Positions 1-8,013 of a stretch of DNA of 13,400 nt are shown one piece after another. This stretch comes from Lysobacterales bacterium (GTDB lineage Bacteria > Pseudomonadota > Gammaproteobacteria > Xanthomonadales > SZUA-36). The translations under genes and the position numbers were made by a program. The notes below the pieces were generated by a model. It worked only from the letters and a program-made list of their open reading frames with translations, made no database searches and was not told where the DNA came from. Where the stretch lies: NCBI GenBank assembly GCA_009692275.1, contig SHZL01000045.1:1-13400 (forward strand). The letters run 5' to 3'. Position 1 is the stretch's first letter. The number at the start of each line of letters is the position of its first letter.

Positions 1-1
1 G

Positions 2-589
2 GGAGTCGGGCAGCACCAGATGTGGGCTGCACAGTATTTTGATTTCCGTCATCCGCGCTTGTGGCTGACCTCCGGCAGCATGGGCACGATGGGCTTCGGG
101 CTACCCGCCGCCATCGGCGCGCAGTTTGCCCAACCCGGCTTGCTGGTAATCGATGTCGATGGTGATGCCAGCATTCGCATGAACCTGGGTGAACTGGAAA
201 CCGTCACCACCTATGAACTGCCGGTGAAAGTGCTGGTGCTCAATAACTTTGGCGACGGCATGGTGAAACAGTGGCAGAAGCTGTACTACAAAGGCAGGCT
301 GTCGGCCAGCGACAAGTCATTGCGCAAAAAGGACTTCGTCAAGGCCGCCGAGGCCGACGGGTATGAATTTGCCCGCCGCCTGGATAACAAGAATGACATG
401 CAGCACATGATTCGCAAGTGGCTGGAATTTCCCGGCCCGGCATTTCTCGAAGTCATCATTGACCCGGACGCCGGGGTTTACCCCATGGTCGGCCCGGGAA
501 TGGCCTATGACCAGATGGTGACGGGTGATTTCATCCCCACGCGCACGGCTGCTGCAATGGAACAGATCGACGACTCTTCGATGTTCTAG
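2..589 (+). CDS. Acetolactate synthase large subunit (TPP-dependent), C-terminal part
   Basis: The reading frame is open from the left edge, so the N-terminus lies outside the window. What remains is the TPP-binding domain of an acetohydroxyacid synthase-type enzyme, which condenses pyruvate with pyruvate or 2-oxobutyrate in branched-chain amino acid synthesis. The first visible residues GVGQHQMWAAQY are typical of the family. The GDG-type Mg-TPP motif is present as GDAS, about 30 residues before the NN of VLVLNNFGDGM, followed by MVKQWQKLYY, which resembles the usual MVRQWQ(E)LFY. The end, IDPDAGVYPMVGPG, also matches the family. No small regulatory subunit (ilvN/ilvH) follows; the next gene is convergent. 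It could therefore be an unlinked biosynthetic subunit or a catabolic variant, so I leave the gene symbol open. The family assignment is firm. Confidence 0.9.
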   Translation, partial: GVGQHQMWAAQYFDFRHPRLWLTSGSMGTMGFGLPAAIGAQFAQPGLLVIDVDGDASIRMNLGELETVTTYELPVKVLVLNNFGDGMVKQWQKLYYKGRLSASDKSLRKKDFVKAAEADGYEFARRLDNKNDMQHMIRKWLEFPGPAFLEVIIDPDAGVYPMVGPGMAYDQMVTGDFIPTRTAAAMEQIDDSSMF

Positions 590-616
590 GGAAACTCTGA
601 TTTATTCAGAGTTTCC
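590..616. terminator. Perfect 11-bp hairpin directly after the acetolactate synthase stop
   Basis: The arms GGAAACTCTGA (590-600) and TCAGAGTTTCC (606-616) pair perfectly around the 5-nt loop TTTAT, beginning one base after the TAG stop. The position suggests a transcription terminator or an mRNA 3'-end stabiliser. No T-tract follows (GCGGTAC comes next), so a standard Rho-independent terminator is not fully supported. Confidence 0.5.
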
Positions 617-636
617 GCGGTACAGGGATGTGCCGC

Positions 637-667
637 CATTTTCGATGATTGTAAATCATTGAAAATG
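637..667. repeat. 14-bp inverted repeat (hairpin) in the convergent gap
   Basis: The arms CATTTTCGATGATT (637-650) and AATCATTGAAAATG (654-667) pair with a single G-T mismatch (a G-U wobble in RNA) around the loop GTA. It is the second of four consecutive hairpins between two convergent genes. The arms are A+T-rich and could act in either direction. Confidence 0.6.
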
Positions 668-669
668 AA

Positions 670-699
670 GCCAAACAAAAATCACATTTTTTGTTTGGC
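670..699. terminator. 12-bp hairpin with A/T tracts, probable bidirectional terminator
   Basis: The arms GCCAAACAAAAA (670-681) and TTTTTGTTTGGC (688-699) are perfectly complementary around the loop TCACAT. The stem carries an A-tract on one side and a T-tract on the other. It lies between the ends of the convergent acetolactate synthase and MscS genes, where a shared terminator is expected. It is the best terminator candidate of the four hairpins here. Confidence 0.55.
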
Positions 700-701
700 G
701 T

Positions 702-734
702 GCTCTGATCATTCATGGATGAATTATTCAGAGC
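702..734. repeat. Imperfect inverted repeat overlapping the 3' end of the MscS gene
   Basis: GCTCTGA (702-708) pairs with TCAGAGC (728-734), and ATTCAT (711-716) pairs with ATGAAT (719-724), separated by a small TC/TAT internal loop. The right arm includes the last codons and stop of the minus-strand MscS gene. The outer CTCTGA/TCAGAG pairing also occurs in the hairpin at 590-616, hinting at a shared origin. Confidence 0.55.
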
Positions 735-1629
735 GTCCCTGGATACCCCCCGCTATTCTCTCCTGCGCCTGCAGGCGGACGTCCAGCGGCCGGGAAGTAT
801 CCAGGTGAACATGCCGTTGCGGGTACGCAATCACAATGCCGTTTTCCCTGAACAGACGCTCGATGGCGAATCGCACATTGCTGCGCACCGCGCGCAGTTC
901 TCCACCGGAACGGATGTCACACCAGAAATATAGGTCGAAAATCATCGCGCTTTCGCCGAAATCCTCGAAAATCACGACCGGCCTGGGATCAGCCAGCACT
1001 TCCCGCTCGGCCATTGCGGCTTCATGGATCAATTCACTCACGCGCTCAACCGGCGAACCATATGCCACGCCGACCCGGACAGACGCACGGAAGCGGTGGT
1101 CTATCAGGGTCCAGTTGACCACTACCCGTTCCAGCATCTGGCTGTTGGGCACCAGCACGTGCACGCCATCCACGCGCCGGATGCGGGTGGAGCGGTTACC
1201 AATGCGCTCCACCACACCCATGTGCTGGTCGATCTCGACAAAATCGCCAATACGAACCGGTTTTTCCGACATCAGGATCCAGCTGCTGATGAGGTTGTTG
1301 ATGATGCTCTGGGCGCCGAAACCCACGCCTATGGCCAATCCACCACTGACGAAAGCGAGCTGGGTTACCGGGATTTCCAGCATGGCCAGGGCGGAGATTA
1401 ACGTGAGAATCAGGAACACCCAGTAGAACAGGCGCACGATGGTCTGAATGGCGTTGGGATCTATGTTTCCGCGGCGCATTTGTCGCGCGAGCAGCCGGGA
1501 AAAGAACTTTGCGAGCACCAAAGCCAGCACCATAAATGTGGCCACCGTTATGGCCTGGCCAAAGGCAATCTCCACACCCTCGCCGAAGCTGAACAGGGTC
1601 AAATTCCAGATTTTATTCAATTGTTCCAT
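724..1629 (-). CDS. MscS-family mechanosensitive ion channel, 301 aa
   Basis: An inner-membrane channel expected to open under membrane tension and release solutes on osmotic downshock. Three hydrophobic segments are visible at about residues 24-47, 63-86 and 88-120. The third is the pore-lining helix with the Gly/Ala-rich pattern GGLAIGVGFGAQ. The conserved SEKPVRIGDFVEI and IRRVDGVHVLVPNS of the cytoplasmic beta domain follow, then an alpha/beta C-terminal domain ending near YPQRHVHL. With only three membrane helices it is the short MscS form rather than the large MscK form. The gene starts 8 bp after the stop of the S9 peptidase gene on the same strand and has no strong ribosome-binding site, so it is probably cotranscribed and perhaps translationally coupled. 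Paralogue identity is not resolved. Confidence 0.95.
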   Translation of the reverse strand: MEQLNKIWNLTLFSFGEGVEIAFGQAITVATFMVLALVLAKFFSRLLARQMRRGNIDPNAIQTIVRLFYWVFLILTLISALAMLEIPVTQLAFVSGGLAIGVGFGAQSIINNLISSWILMSEKPVRIGDFVEIDQHMGVVERIGNRSTRIRRVDGVHVLVPNSQMLERVVVNWTLIDHRFRASVRVGVAYGSPVERVSELIHEAAMAEREVLADPRPVVIFEDFGESAMIFDLYFWCDIRSGGELRAVRSNVRFAIERLFRENGIVIAYPQRHVHLDTSRPLDVRLQAQERIAGGIQGRSE

Positions 1630-1637
1630 GGTTGAAT

Positions 1638-3701
1638 TTACTCAATCAGGTAGCGCTGCAGAAACAGCATTGCAGCTTGCTGGTAGATGTCACGGTTTTC
1701 CTTGCGGTCATAGCCATGGCCCTCGTTCAGGGCATTGATGTACCACACAGGGTTCCCTCGTTGACGCAAAGCCGCGACAATCTGCTCCGCCTCGGTAACG
1801 GGCACCCGCGGGTCGTTTTGCCCTTGCACCACCAGCAGTGGCAGCGTGATCGCGTCCACCTGGCTGAGCGGACTGATGCTGTGCAGGAAGGCTCTCATCT
1901 CCGGGTCGCGTTCGTCGCCGTATTCAACCCGGCGCCGTTCACGGCGGTAGTCCTGCGTGGTTTCCAGGAACGTGACAAAGTTGCTGATCCCAACAACGTC
2001 GACAGCCGCTTTCAGGTGCTTGCCATAGTGTGCGGCTACAGCCAGCGCCATGTAACCGCCGTAACTGGCGCCGTACACGATAACCCGTTGCGGGTCGAAC
2101 TCCGGCTTTGTCGCAATCCAGTCCAACAGCGCTCCAATGTCTTTTACCGCATCCTCGCGCCGGTACCCATCATCCAGTGCCAGGTAATCCATCCCGTAGC
2201 CCAGTGAACCACGCACGTTGGGTGCAATGACTGCGGCTCCAAGCTCTGCCACCCACATTTGAATCGTGCTGGAAAAAGCCGGGCGGTACTGGCTTTCGGG
2301 CCCGCCATGAATATCGATGATCACGGGAAACGGACCCTTGCCGGAGGGCCGGTAGACAAAGGCGGGAATCTGGCGCTGCTGGTCATGTTCCCGGTCAAAC
2401 GTGGGGTAGCGCACCAGTTCGGGTACAGCGAACGTGCTCGTATCCAGGCCGCCTACCTCGCTGCTGGTCCAGCGCTGCAGGGATTTGGCGTCTTCGGGCG
2501 ACTTTGCCAGTACCATGACAAATACGTCGCTGGGTGTCTGCGCCGTGCTCATGGTCATGGCCAACCTCTGATTGTCCTGGTTAAATCGCAGGCGGCCGAT
2601 CACTCCGGCAGGCATGTTGCTGACCAGGGTATATCGCTTGCTGCGGGTATTGAGCAGGTAGACCCGGCTGAAACCATCTTCGTTGGTAACAAATGCACCA
2701 CGACGGCCATCCGCAGAGAGCGCAAATTCGCTGACGTCCCAGGGTATGGCGCTGGATATGAATTGCGCTTCACCACCCGGCTGCAAAGACTGCCATGCCA
2801 GCTCGGCTCCGAGGCCGCGGGCATTGCTGACCAGGTAAAAACCTTCGTTTTTGTGATCCAGAACCATTGCGCGATTGGCCGATGGGAATTCCTCGCTGCC
2901 TGCCAGCAGCCGGCGCTCCCCGGTGGTGATATCGAGCAGGTAAACGCGCGAGTTGCCCGCGGAGATTGCCTGCTGCACCAGTATGAACTTGCCATCTTCG
3001 GTGAAATCAACCGGTAACCATAAACTGTCATCGGGAGACTCCAGGACCAGGCGAGCGGATTCACTGTCGGCAATATCCATTAGCCAGATATCATTGCTGC
3101 GCCCGTTGCGCCGGGTCGAATGGTAGGCCAGGCTGGTCCCTGTCCTGTCCCACGTAATGTGGGTGTTGCGCGAAGACCCATCGGAAACCATCCTGGCCAG
3201 GCCCGTGCCGGGGTCTAGCAGGAACACCTGGCTGAACTCGCTCCCGCCCTTATCCATGGTCAGTGCCAGGGTGTGACCCTTTTCCTGTCGAACTACTTCC
3301 CCGACCGGTTCTTCAAAAAAAGTCAGTTGCTGCCGGTCGCCGCGGGGAAAGTCCACCCGGTGAATCTGGTCGAGGAGTCCGAAGCGGGTGCGTATGTACA
3401 TGCCATTGCCGTCCTCAGTCCAGTCAAGAAATGCGGCTGAACGGACACTTTGGTACTGCTGCACGCGGGCGGCCAAGCTGCCGGGGATCTCCGGCACGCC
3501 CTGGAGCAGCAGCTGGCCGTTATTCCGGGTCGTGGAAGCAGGTGCGGCTGCCGGCAGCTGATTTGCCTCCAGCGGGGTAAATTGCCGCAGCGCCAGGCAG
3601 AGCAGCAGCGCCAGACAGACCATCGCCCGCCGCCAGCATGCGGCCAGGTCCGGCACCGCCAGACCTTGCGAGCTCGTTTCGCTTTCTCTGTTACCGTCCA
3701 C
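1638..3701 (-). CDS. S9 family (prolyl oligopeptidase-type) serine peptidase, 687 aa
   Basis: A serine peptidase of the prolyl oligopeptidase/acylaminoacyl-peptidase group, which cleaves short peptides. Residues about 60-440 form WD40-like beta-propeller repeats (for example ITWDRTGTSLAYHSTRRNG and FALSADGRRGAF). Residues about 450-687 form the alpha/beta hydrolase. The catalytic triad is visible: Ser546 in YGASYGGYM, Asp630 in GQNDPRVP and His662 in NEGHGY. The N-terminus has RR (24-25) followed by a hydrophobic stretch (27-38), consistent with a signal peptide or anchor and a periplasmic location; no lipobox is seen. The start is GTG at 3701, supported by AAAGGG at 3708-3713; Met27 would be an internal alternative. 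The MscS gene follows in the same direction. Natural substrates cannot be told from sequence. Confidence 0.95.
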   Translation of the reverse strand: MDGNRESETSSQGLAVPDLAACWRRAMVCLALLLCLALRQFTPLEANQLPAAAPASTTRNNGQLLLQGVPEIPGSLAARVQQYQSVRSAAFLDWTEDGNGMYIRTRFGLLDQIHRVDFPRGDRQQLTFFEEPVGEVVRQEKGHTLALTMDKGGSEFSQVFLLDPGTGLARMVSDGSSRNTHITWDRTGTSLAYHSTRRNGRSNDIWLMDIADSESARLVLESPDDSLWLPVDFTEDGKFILVQQAISAGNSRVYLLDITTGERRLLAGSEEFPSANRAMVLDHKNEGFYLVSNARGLGAELAWQSLQPGGEAQFISSAIPWDVSEFALSADGRRGAFVTNEDGFSRVYLLNTRSKRYTLVSNMPAGVIGRLRFNQDNQRLAMTMSTAQTPSDVFVMVLAKSPEDAKSLQRWTSSEVGGLDTSTFAVPELVRYPTFDREHDQQRQIPAFVYRPSGKGPFPVIIDIHGGPESQYRPAFSSTIQMWVAELGAAVIAPNVRGSLGYGMDYLALDDGYRREDAVKDIGALLDWIATKPEFDPQRVIVYGASYGGYMALAVAAHYGKHLKAAVDVVGISNFVTFLETTQDYRRERRRVEYGDERDPEMRAFLHSISPLSQVDAITLPLLVVQGQNDPRVPVTEAEQIVAALRQRGNPVWYINALNEGHGYDRKENRDIYQQAAMLFLQRYLIE

Positions 3702-3825
3702 TAGTTACCCTTTACACCCGCCGGGCCGCAACTTTCCGTTACAAATAGTGCCACAAAAGGTATCCGGCTATACTGTCGCATCCGGTCGGCCCAGGTTCCG
3801 CGTCGAGAGAAGATTACCCCAGGAC
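3702..3825. promoter_or_regulatory. Divergent promoter region between the S9 peptidase and glmU
   Basis: This 124-bp gap must carry the start signals for both directions. A -10-like TATACT lies at 3769-3774 on the plus strand, upstream of glmU, without a convincing -35 at standard spacing. On the minus strand AAAGGG (3708-3713) is a good ribosome-binding site for the peptidase GTG start. I see no clear operator. Confidence 0.4.
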
Positions 3826-5199
3826 ATGCATAAACCGCTTCACATCGTGATTCTTGCTGCCGGCGAAGGCACGCGGATGAAATCCATGCTGCCCAAGGTT
3901 CTGCACCGCATAGGGGGCAGGCCCATGCTGATCCACCTGCTTGAAACGGCCAGCAGCATTGATCCGGCCGCCATTCACGTCGTGGTCGGCAGCGGTTCCG
4001 ACCAGGTTCGCCTGGCCTGTAGCGAGTTTCAGGTCAACTGGGTTATCCAGCTCGAACGGCGCGGTACCGGCCATGCAGTAGCCCAGGCCATGCCTTCGAT
4101 CCCCGATGATGCCCGTGTGATGGTCCTGCTCGGGGATCACCCCCTGATTCCGGTATCCGTGCTGCGTGAACTGACGGCGGGGCGGCTGGTGCCCCTGACG
4201 GTACTGACCATGGAACTGGCCAAACCGCGCGGTTATGGCCGTATTGAGCGGGACCGGATAGGGCGAATAGCCGGCATTGTCGAGGACAGGGATGCCACCC
4301 CGGCGCAGCGGAGCATCAAAGAGGTCAACACCGGCATTATCCTGTCCGAGGCCCTGGAACTACGCAGGTGGCTGGAGCAGCTTGGCTGCGACAACAGCAA
4401 ACAGGAATATTACCTGACCGACATTTTTGCCATGGCCCGCAGCGAGGGCAAGGAAATACACGGAGTGCTGGCCCCGGATCCACTGGACTTGCAGGGAGCC
4501 AATGACCGGCGGCAGATGGCGGTGCTGGAACAACGCTACCGGCAGCGGGCTGCCGTCCGACTGATGGAAGACGGCGTGCAGATCATCGACCCTGCGCGTA
4601 TCGACGTGCGCGGGCATGTCCGGGCCGGGCAGGACGTGTGCATAGACATCAATGTCGTGCTGGAAGGAAACGTTGAACTGGGTGACCGGGTATCCCTGGG
4701 GCCTGGTTGCCTGCTGAAGGACTGTGAATTGGCGGCGGGAACCGTGGTGCATGCTTACAGCGTGCTGGAGGGCGTGCGCACCAAGGGCGCTTGCGAGATC
4801 GGACCGTTTGCCCGCTTGCGGCCTGGGACGGAATTATCACAGGGATCCCGCATCGGAAACTTTGTAGAAGTCAAAAACAGCCGCCTGGGCGAGAACAGCA
4901 AGGCAAATCACCTCAGTTACGTGGGCGATGCCGAGGTGGGCGACCGGGTCAATATCGGTGCGGGTACGATTACCTGCAATTACGATGGAGCCAACAAGCA
5001 CCCGACCATAATCGAGGATGATGTATTCATTGGGTCGAACACAGAGCTGATCGCACCGGTTACCATAGCCCGCGGCGCCACCATCGGTGCGGGCTCAACC
5101 ATCAGCCAGGATGCTCCGGCCGCTGCGCTCACACTCAGCAGGGTGCGGCAGACCACGGTGCCAGGTTGGAAACGCCCGCAAAAGAAGGAAAAGCCGTGA
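3826..5199 (+). CDS. glmU: Bifunctional GlmU: GlcN-1-P acetyltransferase / GlcNAc-1-P uridyltransferase
   Basis: A cytoplasmic enzyme making UDP-GlcNAc from glucosamine-1-phosphate, acetyl-CoA and UTP, for peptidoglycan and lipopolysaccharide. The N-terminal pyrophosphorylase domain has the nucleotide loop LAAGEGTRMKSMLPKVLH (residues about 10-27), LLGDHPLI and the EVNTGI segment. The C-terminal left-handed beta-helix carries RLRPGT, NFVEVKN, the acetyltransferase His362 in KANHLSYVGDAEVGD, and NIGAGTITCNYDG. The frame is open from a GTG at 3748, but I place the start at ATG 3826. That puts VILAAG at its normal distance and gives 457 aa, close to the 456 aa of E. coli GlmU. AGGA lies just upstream but very near the ATG. 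glmS follows after 34 bp. Confidence 0.97.
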   Translation: MHKPLHIVILAAGEGTRMKSMLPKVLHRIGGRPMLIHLLETASSIDPAAIHVVVGSGSDQVRLACSEFQVNWVIQLERRGTGHAVAQAMPSIPDDARVMVLLGDHPLIPVSVLRELTAGRLVPLTVLTMELAKPRGYGRIERDRIGRIAGIVEDRDATPAQRSIKEVNTGIILSEALELRRWLEQLGCDNSKQEYYLTDIFAMARSEGKEIHGVLAPDPLDLQGANDRRQMAVLEQRYRQRAAVRLMEDGVQIIDPARIDVRGHVRAGQDVCIDINVVLEGNVELGDRVSLGPGCLLKDCELAAGTVVHAYSVLEGVRTKGACEIGPFARLRPGTELSQGSRIGNFVEVKNSRLGENSKANHLSYVGDAEVGDRVNIGAGTITCNYDGANKHPTIIEDDVFIGSNTELIAPVTIARGATIGAGSTISQDAPAAALTLSRVRQTTVPGWKRPQKKEKP

Positions 5200-5220
5200 A
5201 CCTGCAACGTTCGTTGGACA

Positions 5221-5227
5221 GGGAGGA
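5221..5227 (+). promoter_or_regulatory. Ribosome-binding site of glmS
   Basis: GGGAGGA lies 6 nt upstream of the ATG at 5234. It decides the glmS start, because the frame is open much further upstream (into glmU sequence) and a longer protein would bury the N-terminal catalytic cysteine. Confidence 0.8.
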
Positions 5228-5233
5228 ATCGCC

Positions 5234-7066
5234 ATGTGCGGCATCGTAGCGGCCAGCGCACATCGCGACGTGGTGGACATCCTGATATCCGGATTGCGCA
5301 CACTGGAATACCGCGGCTACGACTCCGCCGGAATCGCCATGCAAAATGGCGCCGGGCTGAAGCGCCTGCGCACTTATGGCAAGGTCAGGGAACTGGAAAC
5401 CCTGTTGCGGGAAAGCCCGTTGCAGGGTGAATGCGGAATTGCCCACACACGCTGGGCTACACACGGTGTGCCCAATACCGTCAACGCCCACCCCTTGATG
5501 TCCCGCGATGATATCGCCCTGATTCACAACGGCATCATTGAGAATCATGAAGAATTGCGCGTCGAACTGCAGGGCCAGGGCTACGTATTCACTTCAGACA
5601 CCGATACCGAAGTGATGGCGCACCTGGTAAACCGGTTGATGAGCGAAGGGAACGACCTGTTTACCGCCGTGCGCAAAGCCGCCAGGCGCTTGCGCGGTGC
5701 ATTCGCCATTGCGGTCCTGAGCTCAAGCGAGCCCGGCGTGGTGGTCGGCGCCCGCGTTGGCAGTCCCATGGTGCTGGGTCTGGGCTTTAATGAAAACTTC
5801 CTCGCCTCGGATATCTATCCGCTGCTGCCGGTAACCAATCGCTTTGTCTACCTGGAAGAAGGCGACGTGGTGCGAATTGACACCACCACGTACCAAATCC
5901 GCGACCATGAAGACCACATCGTGGAAAGACCAGTGAAGGAAACCGCGACGAGCGCGGATGCGGTGCAGCGGGGCGACTACTGCCACTACATGCAAAAAGA
6001 GATATTCGAGCAACCCCAGGTCGTGGCGGAAACTCTTGAAGGTCGCATCGGCGTGGATCATGTCCTGCCCAACATCTTCGGTGTCGGCGCAGACGCAATG
6101 CTCAGCCGCGTTCGCAACGTACACATCGTGGCATGCGGGACCAGCTATCACGCCGGCCTGGTGGCCCGCTACCAACTGGAACAACTGGCCGGCATTCCGT
6201 GCATGGTGGAGGTAGCGAGTGAATACCGCTACCGCAACCCGGTCGTTCCGGCCGATACGCTGTTCGTGGTCGTGTCGCAATCCGGAGAAACGGCAGACAC
6301 CCTGGCGGCATTGCGGCATGCGAAGGAATCGGGCTATCTTGCGACGCTGGCCATTTGCAATGTGCCGGAAAGCTCCATCGTCCGTGCCGCGGATCATGTT
6401 TTGATGACCCGGGCCGGGCTGGAAATCGGCGTGGCTTCAACCAAGGCTTTCACCACGCAACTGGTGGCGCTGCAATTGCTGGTACTGACGCTGGCCCAGT
6501 TGAACGGCGTCAGCGCGGAGGCCATCGCGGCTTGGGTGACCGAATTGCACGGCCTGCCCGAAAAACTCAACCAGGCTTTGGTGCTGAACGATCGCATCAA
6601 GTTACTGGCGGAGAAATTCGTGGACAAGCAACACGCCCTGTTCCTCGGCCGGGGTAGCCACTACCCGATTGCCATGGAAGGCGCGCTCAAGCTCAAGGAA
6701 ATCTCCTATATCCATGCGGAAGCCTATCCCGCCGGTGAACTCAAACATGGCCCGCTGGCGCTGGTTGACAAGGACATGCCGGTGATTGCGGTGGCGCCCA
6801 ACAACCACTTGCTGCAAAAGCTGATCAGCAACATCGAGGAAGTGCGCGCCCGTGGGGGGGAAATGCTGGTCATTGCCGATGCGCAGGCGGGCGCGAGCCT
6901 CAAGCAACGCCACGGCGAAATCATCGAACTCGACACCGGCGGCCCCTTGGTCGCTCCCGTAGTACTTACTCTGCCACTGCAGTTACTGGCCTACCACGTG
7001 GCCGTCTTGCGTGGCACGGATGTGGACCAGCCGCGCAATTTGGCCAAATCGGTTACGGTGGAGTAG
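5234..7066 (+). CDS. glmS: Glutamine-fructose-6-phosphate aminotransferase (isomerizing) GlmS, 610 aa
   Basis: Catalyses the first step of hexosamine synthesis: glutamine plus fructose-6-phosphate gives glucosamine-6-phosphate and glutamate, feeding GlmM and then GlmU. The protein begins MCGIVAA; after Met removal the Cys is the N-terminal nucleophile of the class II glutaminase domain. LRTLEYRGYDSAGIA and HTRWATHG are classic for that domain. Two sugar-isomerase (SIS) domains follow, with CGTSYHAG (Cys301), SQSGETADTLAAL, IGVASTKAFTTQ, RGSHYPIAMEGALKLKE and the C-terminal DQPRNLAKSVTVE. The 610 aa match the usual 609 of E. coli. It lies 34 bp after glmU, a conserved gammaproteobacterial pairing. 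No ribozyme-like leader is apparent. Confidence 0.98.
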   Translation: MCGIVAASAHRDVVDILISGLRTLEYRGYDSAGIAMQNGAGLKRLRTYGKVRELETLLRESPLQGECGIAHTRWATHGVPNTVNAHPLMSRDDIALIHNGIIENHEELRVELQGQGYVFTSDTDTEVMAHLVNRLMSEGNDLFTAVRKAARRLRGAFAIAVLSSSEPGVVVGARVGSPMVLGLGFNENFLASDIYPLLPVTNRFVYLEEGDVVRIDTTTYQIRDHEDHIVERPVKETATSADAVQRGDYCHYMQKEIFEQPQVVAETLEGRIGVDHVLPNIFGVGADAMLSRVRNVHIVACGTSYHAGLVARYQLEQLAGIPCMVEVASEYRYRNPVVPADTLFVVVSQSGETADTLAALRHAKESGYLATLAICNVPESSIVRAADHVLMTRAGLEIGVASTKAFTTQLVALQLLVLTLAQLNGVSAEAIAAWVTELHGLPEKLNQALVLNDRIKLLAEKFVDKQHALFLGRGSHYPIAMEGALKLKEISYIHAEAYPAGELKHGPLALVDKDMPVIAVAPNNHLLQKLISNIEEVRARGGEMLVIADAQAGASLKQRHGEIIELDTGGPLVAPVVLTLPLQLLAYHVAVLRGTDVDQPRNLAKSVTVE

Positions 7067-7079
7067 TCATCACCGGCGG

Positions 7080-7095
7080 CCGCACTGCAGTGCGG
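7080..7095. repeat. Perfect 16-bp palindrome between glmS and the methyltransferase gene
   Basis: CCGCACTGCAGTGCGG is a perfect palindrome, able to form a 6-bp stem with a TGCA loop, 13 bp after the glmS stop. No T-tract follows. It covers the upstream GTG (7090) that could start the next gene. It could attenuate read-through from glmS or be a protein-binding site. Confidence 0.5.
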
Positions 7096-7116
7096 GACTT
7101 CCTGCGCGAAGCGGGA

Positions 7117-8004
7117 ATGAAAGCGTACATCCTGACGAAACTTGCAGTCTTTTCGCTGGTGAAAGAAAGCGTCTTTCCGCGCGCAGCAGAACATCTCGAT
7201 TACGCCAAGCGGCAGTGGAAACATCCCTACCTGCGCACGCACTTTCGCGCGCGCAATCAGTGCGAGCGCGAATTGATCTTCGACAGCGTGGCGCTGTGGG
7301 ACGAGTACGGCGTGGAACAGATGGATTTTGCCCCGGCGGATGTAATTCTCGACATCGGGGCGCATGTTGGAATTTTCAGCTACATGTGTCACCTGCGCGG
7401 CTCGCGCGCGATTTTTGCGTATGAGCCCGAAGCGCAGAACTTCGAGCGTTTGACCCAACACCTGCGTGACCTGGAGGGAATCGCGCTGTTGAATCTTGCG
7501 GTCTTTCGCAGCGACCAACTGGCAACTACCGCGCCAACTACCTTGCTGCATTCCGGCTACCTCGGCGCGAACACGGGCGGGGGAAACGTGGTACTGCGGG
7601 GCGCGCTCGTGGAAATCGTGACGCAAGAATTGAATCAATCCCCGCCCTCACCGCAACGGGTGGAAACCATTGCGCTGGATGAGATTCTGAAAAAATTCGA
7701 GCGCGTGCGCTTGCTCAAACTGGACTGTGAAGCAAGCGAATTTCCCATTTTATTGACCAGCCAGTTGTTAGATCGTGTCGACCAAATCACCGGCGAATAT
7801 CACGAAATTTCACCGCCGGTCTATGCCATGCTCGATCCCGCCGCACAAATTGAAAATTTCTCGGAGTATCGCTTCGAACAGCTTGTTACCCGCCTGGAAC
7901 AATTTGGTTTTCAGGTAAACGTCAAGCCGGCACATCCGTATATCGGAAAGTTTGTTGCAACCCGCAACCCCGATTCCTTGACGTGTCATGACATGTCCTG
8001 CTAA
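7117..8004 (+). CDS. FkbM family methyltransferase, 295 aa
   Basis: A SAM-dependent methyltransferase of the FkbM type; such enzymes often O-methylate sugars in surface polysaccharides or natural products. The SAM-binding motif I is VILDIGAHVGIFSYM (Asp79, Gly81, Gly85), followed by the acidic AYEPEAQNFERL strand end. The later family signature appears as LLKLDCEASEFPIL (Asp203), close to the usual LKIDVEGAE. The start is taken at ATG 7117 (MKAYILTK); GTG 7090 is in frame but lies inside a palindrome. There is no strong Shine-Dalgarno at either. It follows glmS by 50 bp and may share its transcript, which would fit a role on amino-sugar glycans, but that is inference. The last residues (SLTCHDMSC) overlap the apparent promoter and operator of the next gene pair. 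Confidence 0.85.
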   Translation: MKAYILTKLAVFSLVKESVFPRAAEHLDYAKRQWKHPYLRTHFRARNQCERELIFDSVALWDEYGVEQMDFAPADVILDIGAHVGIFSYMCHLRGSRAIFAYEPEAQNFERLTQHLRDLEGIALLNLAVFRSDQLATTAPTTLLHSGYLGANTGGGNVVLRGALVEIVTQELNQSPPSPQRVETIALDEILKKFERVRLLKLDCEASEFPILLTSQLLDRVDQITGEYHEISPPVYAMLDPAAQIENFSEYRFEQLVTRLEQFGFQVNVKPAHPYIGKFVATRNPDSLTCHDMSC

Positions 8005-8007
8005 CCT
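7978..8007 (+). promoter_or_regulatory. Probable promoter of the RHH antitoxin-Doc pair (leaderless)
   Basis: TTGACG (7978-7983, five of six bases of the -35 consensus) is followed after 18 bp by TAACCT (8002-8007, a weak -10). Transcription would start about at the ATG at 8014, giving a leaderless mRNA, which agrees with the lack of a Shine-Dalgarno there. The promoter lies inside the end of the methyltransferase gene. The -10 is weak. Confidence 0.4.
7980..7997. promoter_or_regulatory. Palindromic operator candidate for antitoxin autoregulation
   Basis: GACGTGTCATGACATGTC is an 18-bp palindrome with one mismatched pair; its core TGTCATGACA (7984-7993) is perfect. It lies between the -35 and -10 candidates and 16 bp before the antitoxin ATG. 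Ribbon-helix-helix antitoxins commonly repress their own operon by binding short palindromes at the promoter, so position and form fit. Binding is inferred. Confidence 0.55.
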
Positions 8008-8013
8008 CATTCA

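Noticed and set aside
836..1426. Long open frames on the plus strand opposite the MscS gene
   Set aside because: They mirror a clearly conserved minus-strand gene and their translations have no recognisable domain.
2259..3017. A 252-codon plus-strand frame inside the S9 peptidase gene
   Set aside because: An antisense shadow of a gene with an intact catalytic triad; no ribosome-binding site and no known domain.
3748..3825. Upstream GTG start for GlmU
   Set aside because: It would add 26 residues before the conserved VILAAGEGTRM motif, which normally lies within about 10 residues of the start.
5200..5233. A glmS ribozyme ahead of glmS
   Set aside because: The glmU-glmS gap is only 34 bp, far too short, and such ribozymes are typical of Gram-positive bacteria.
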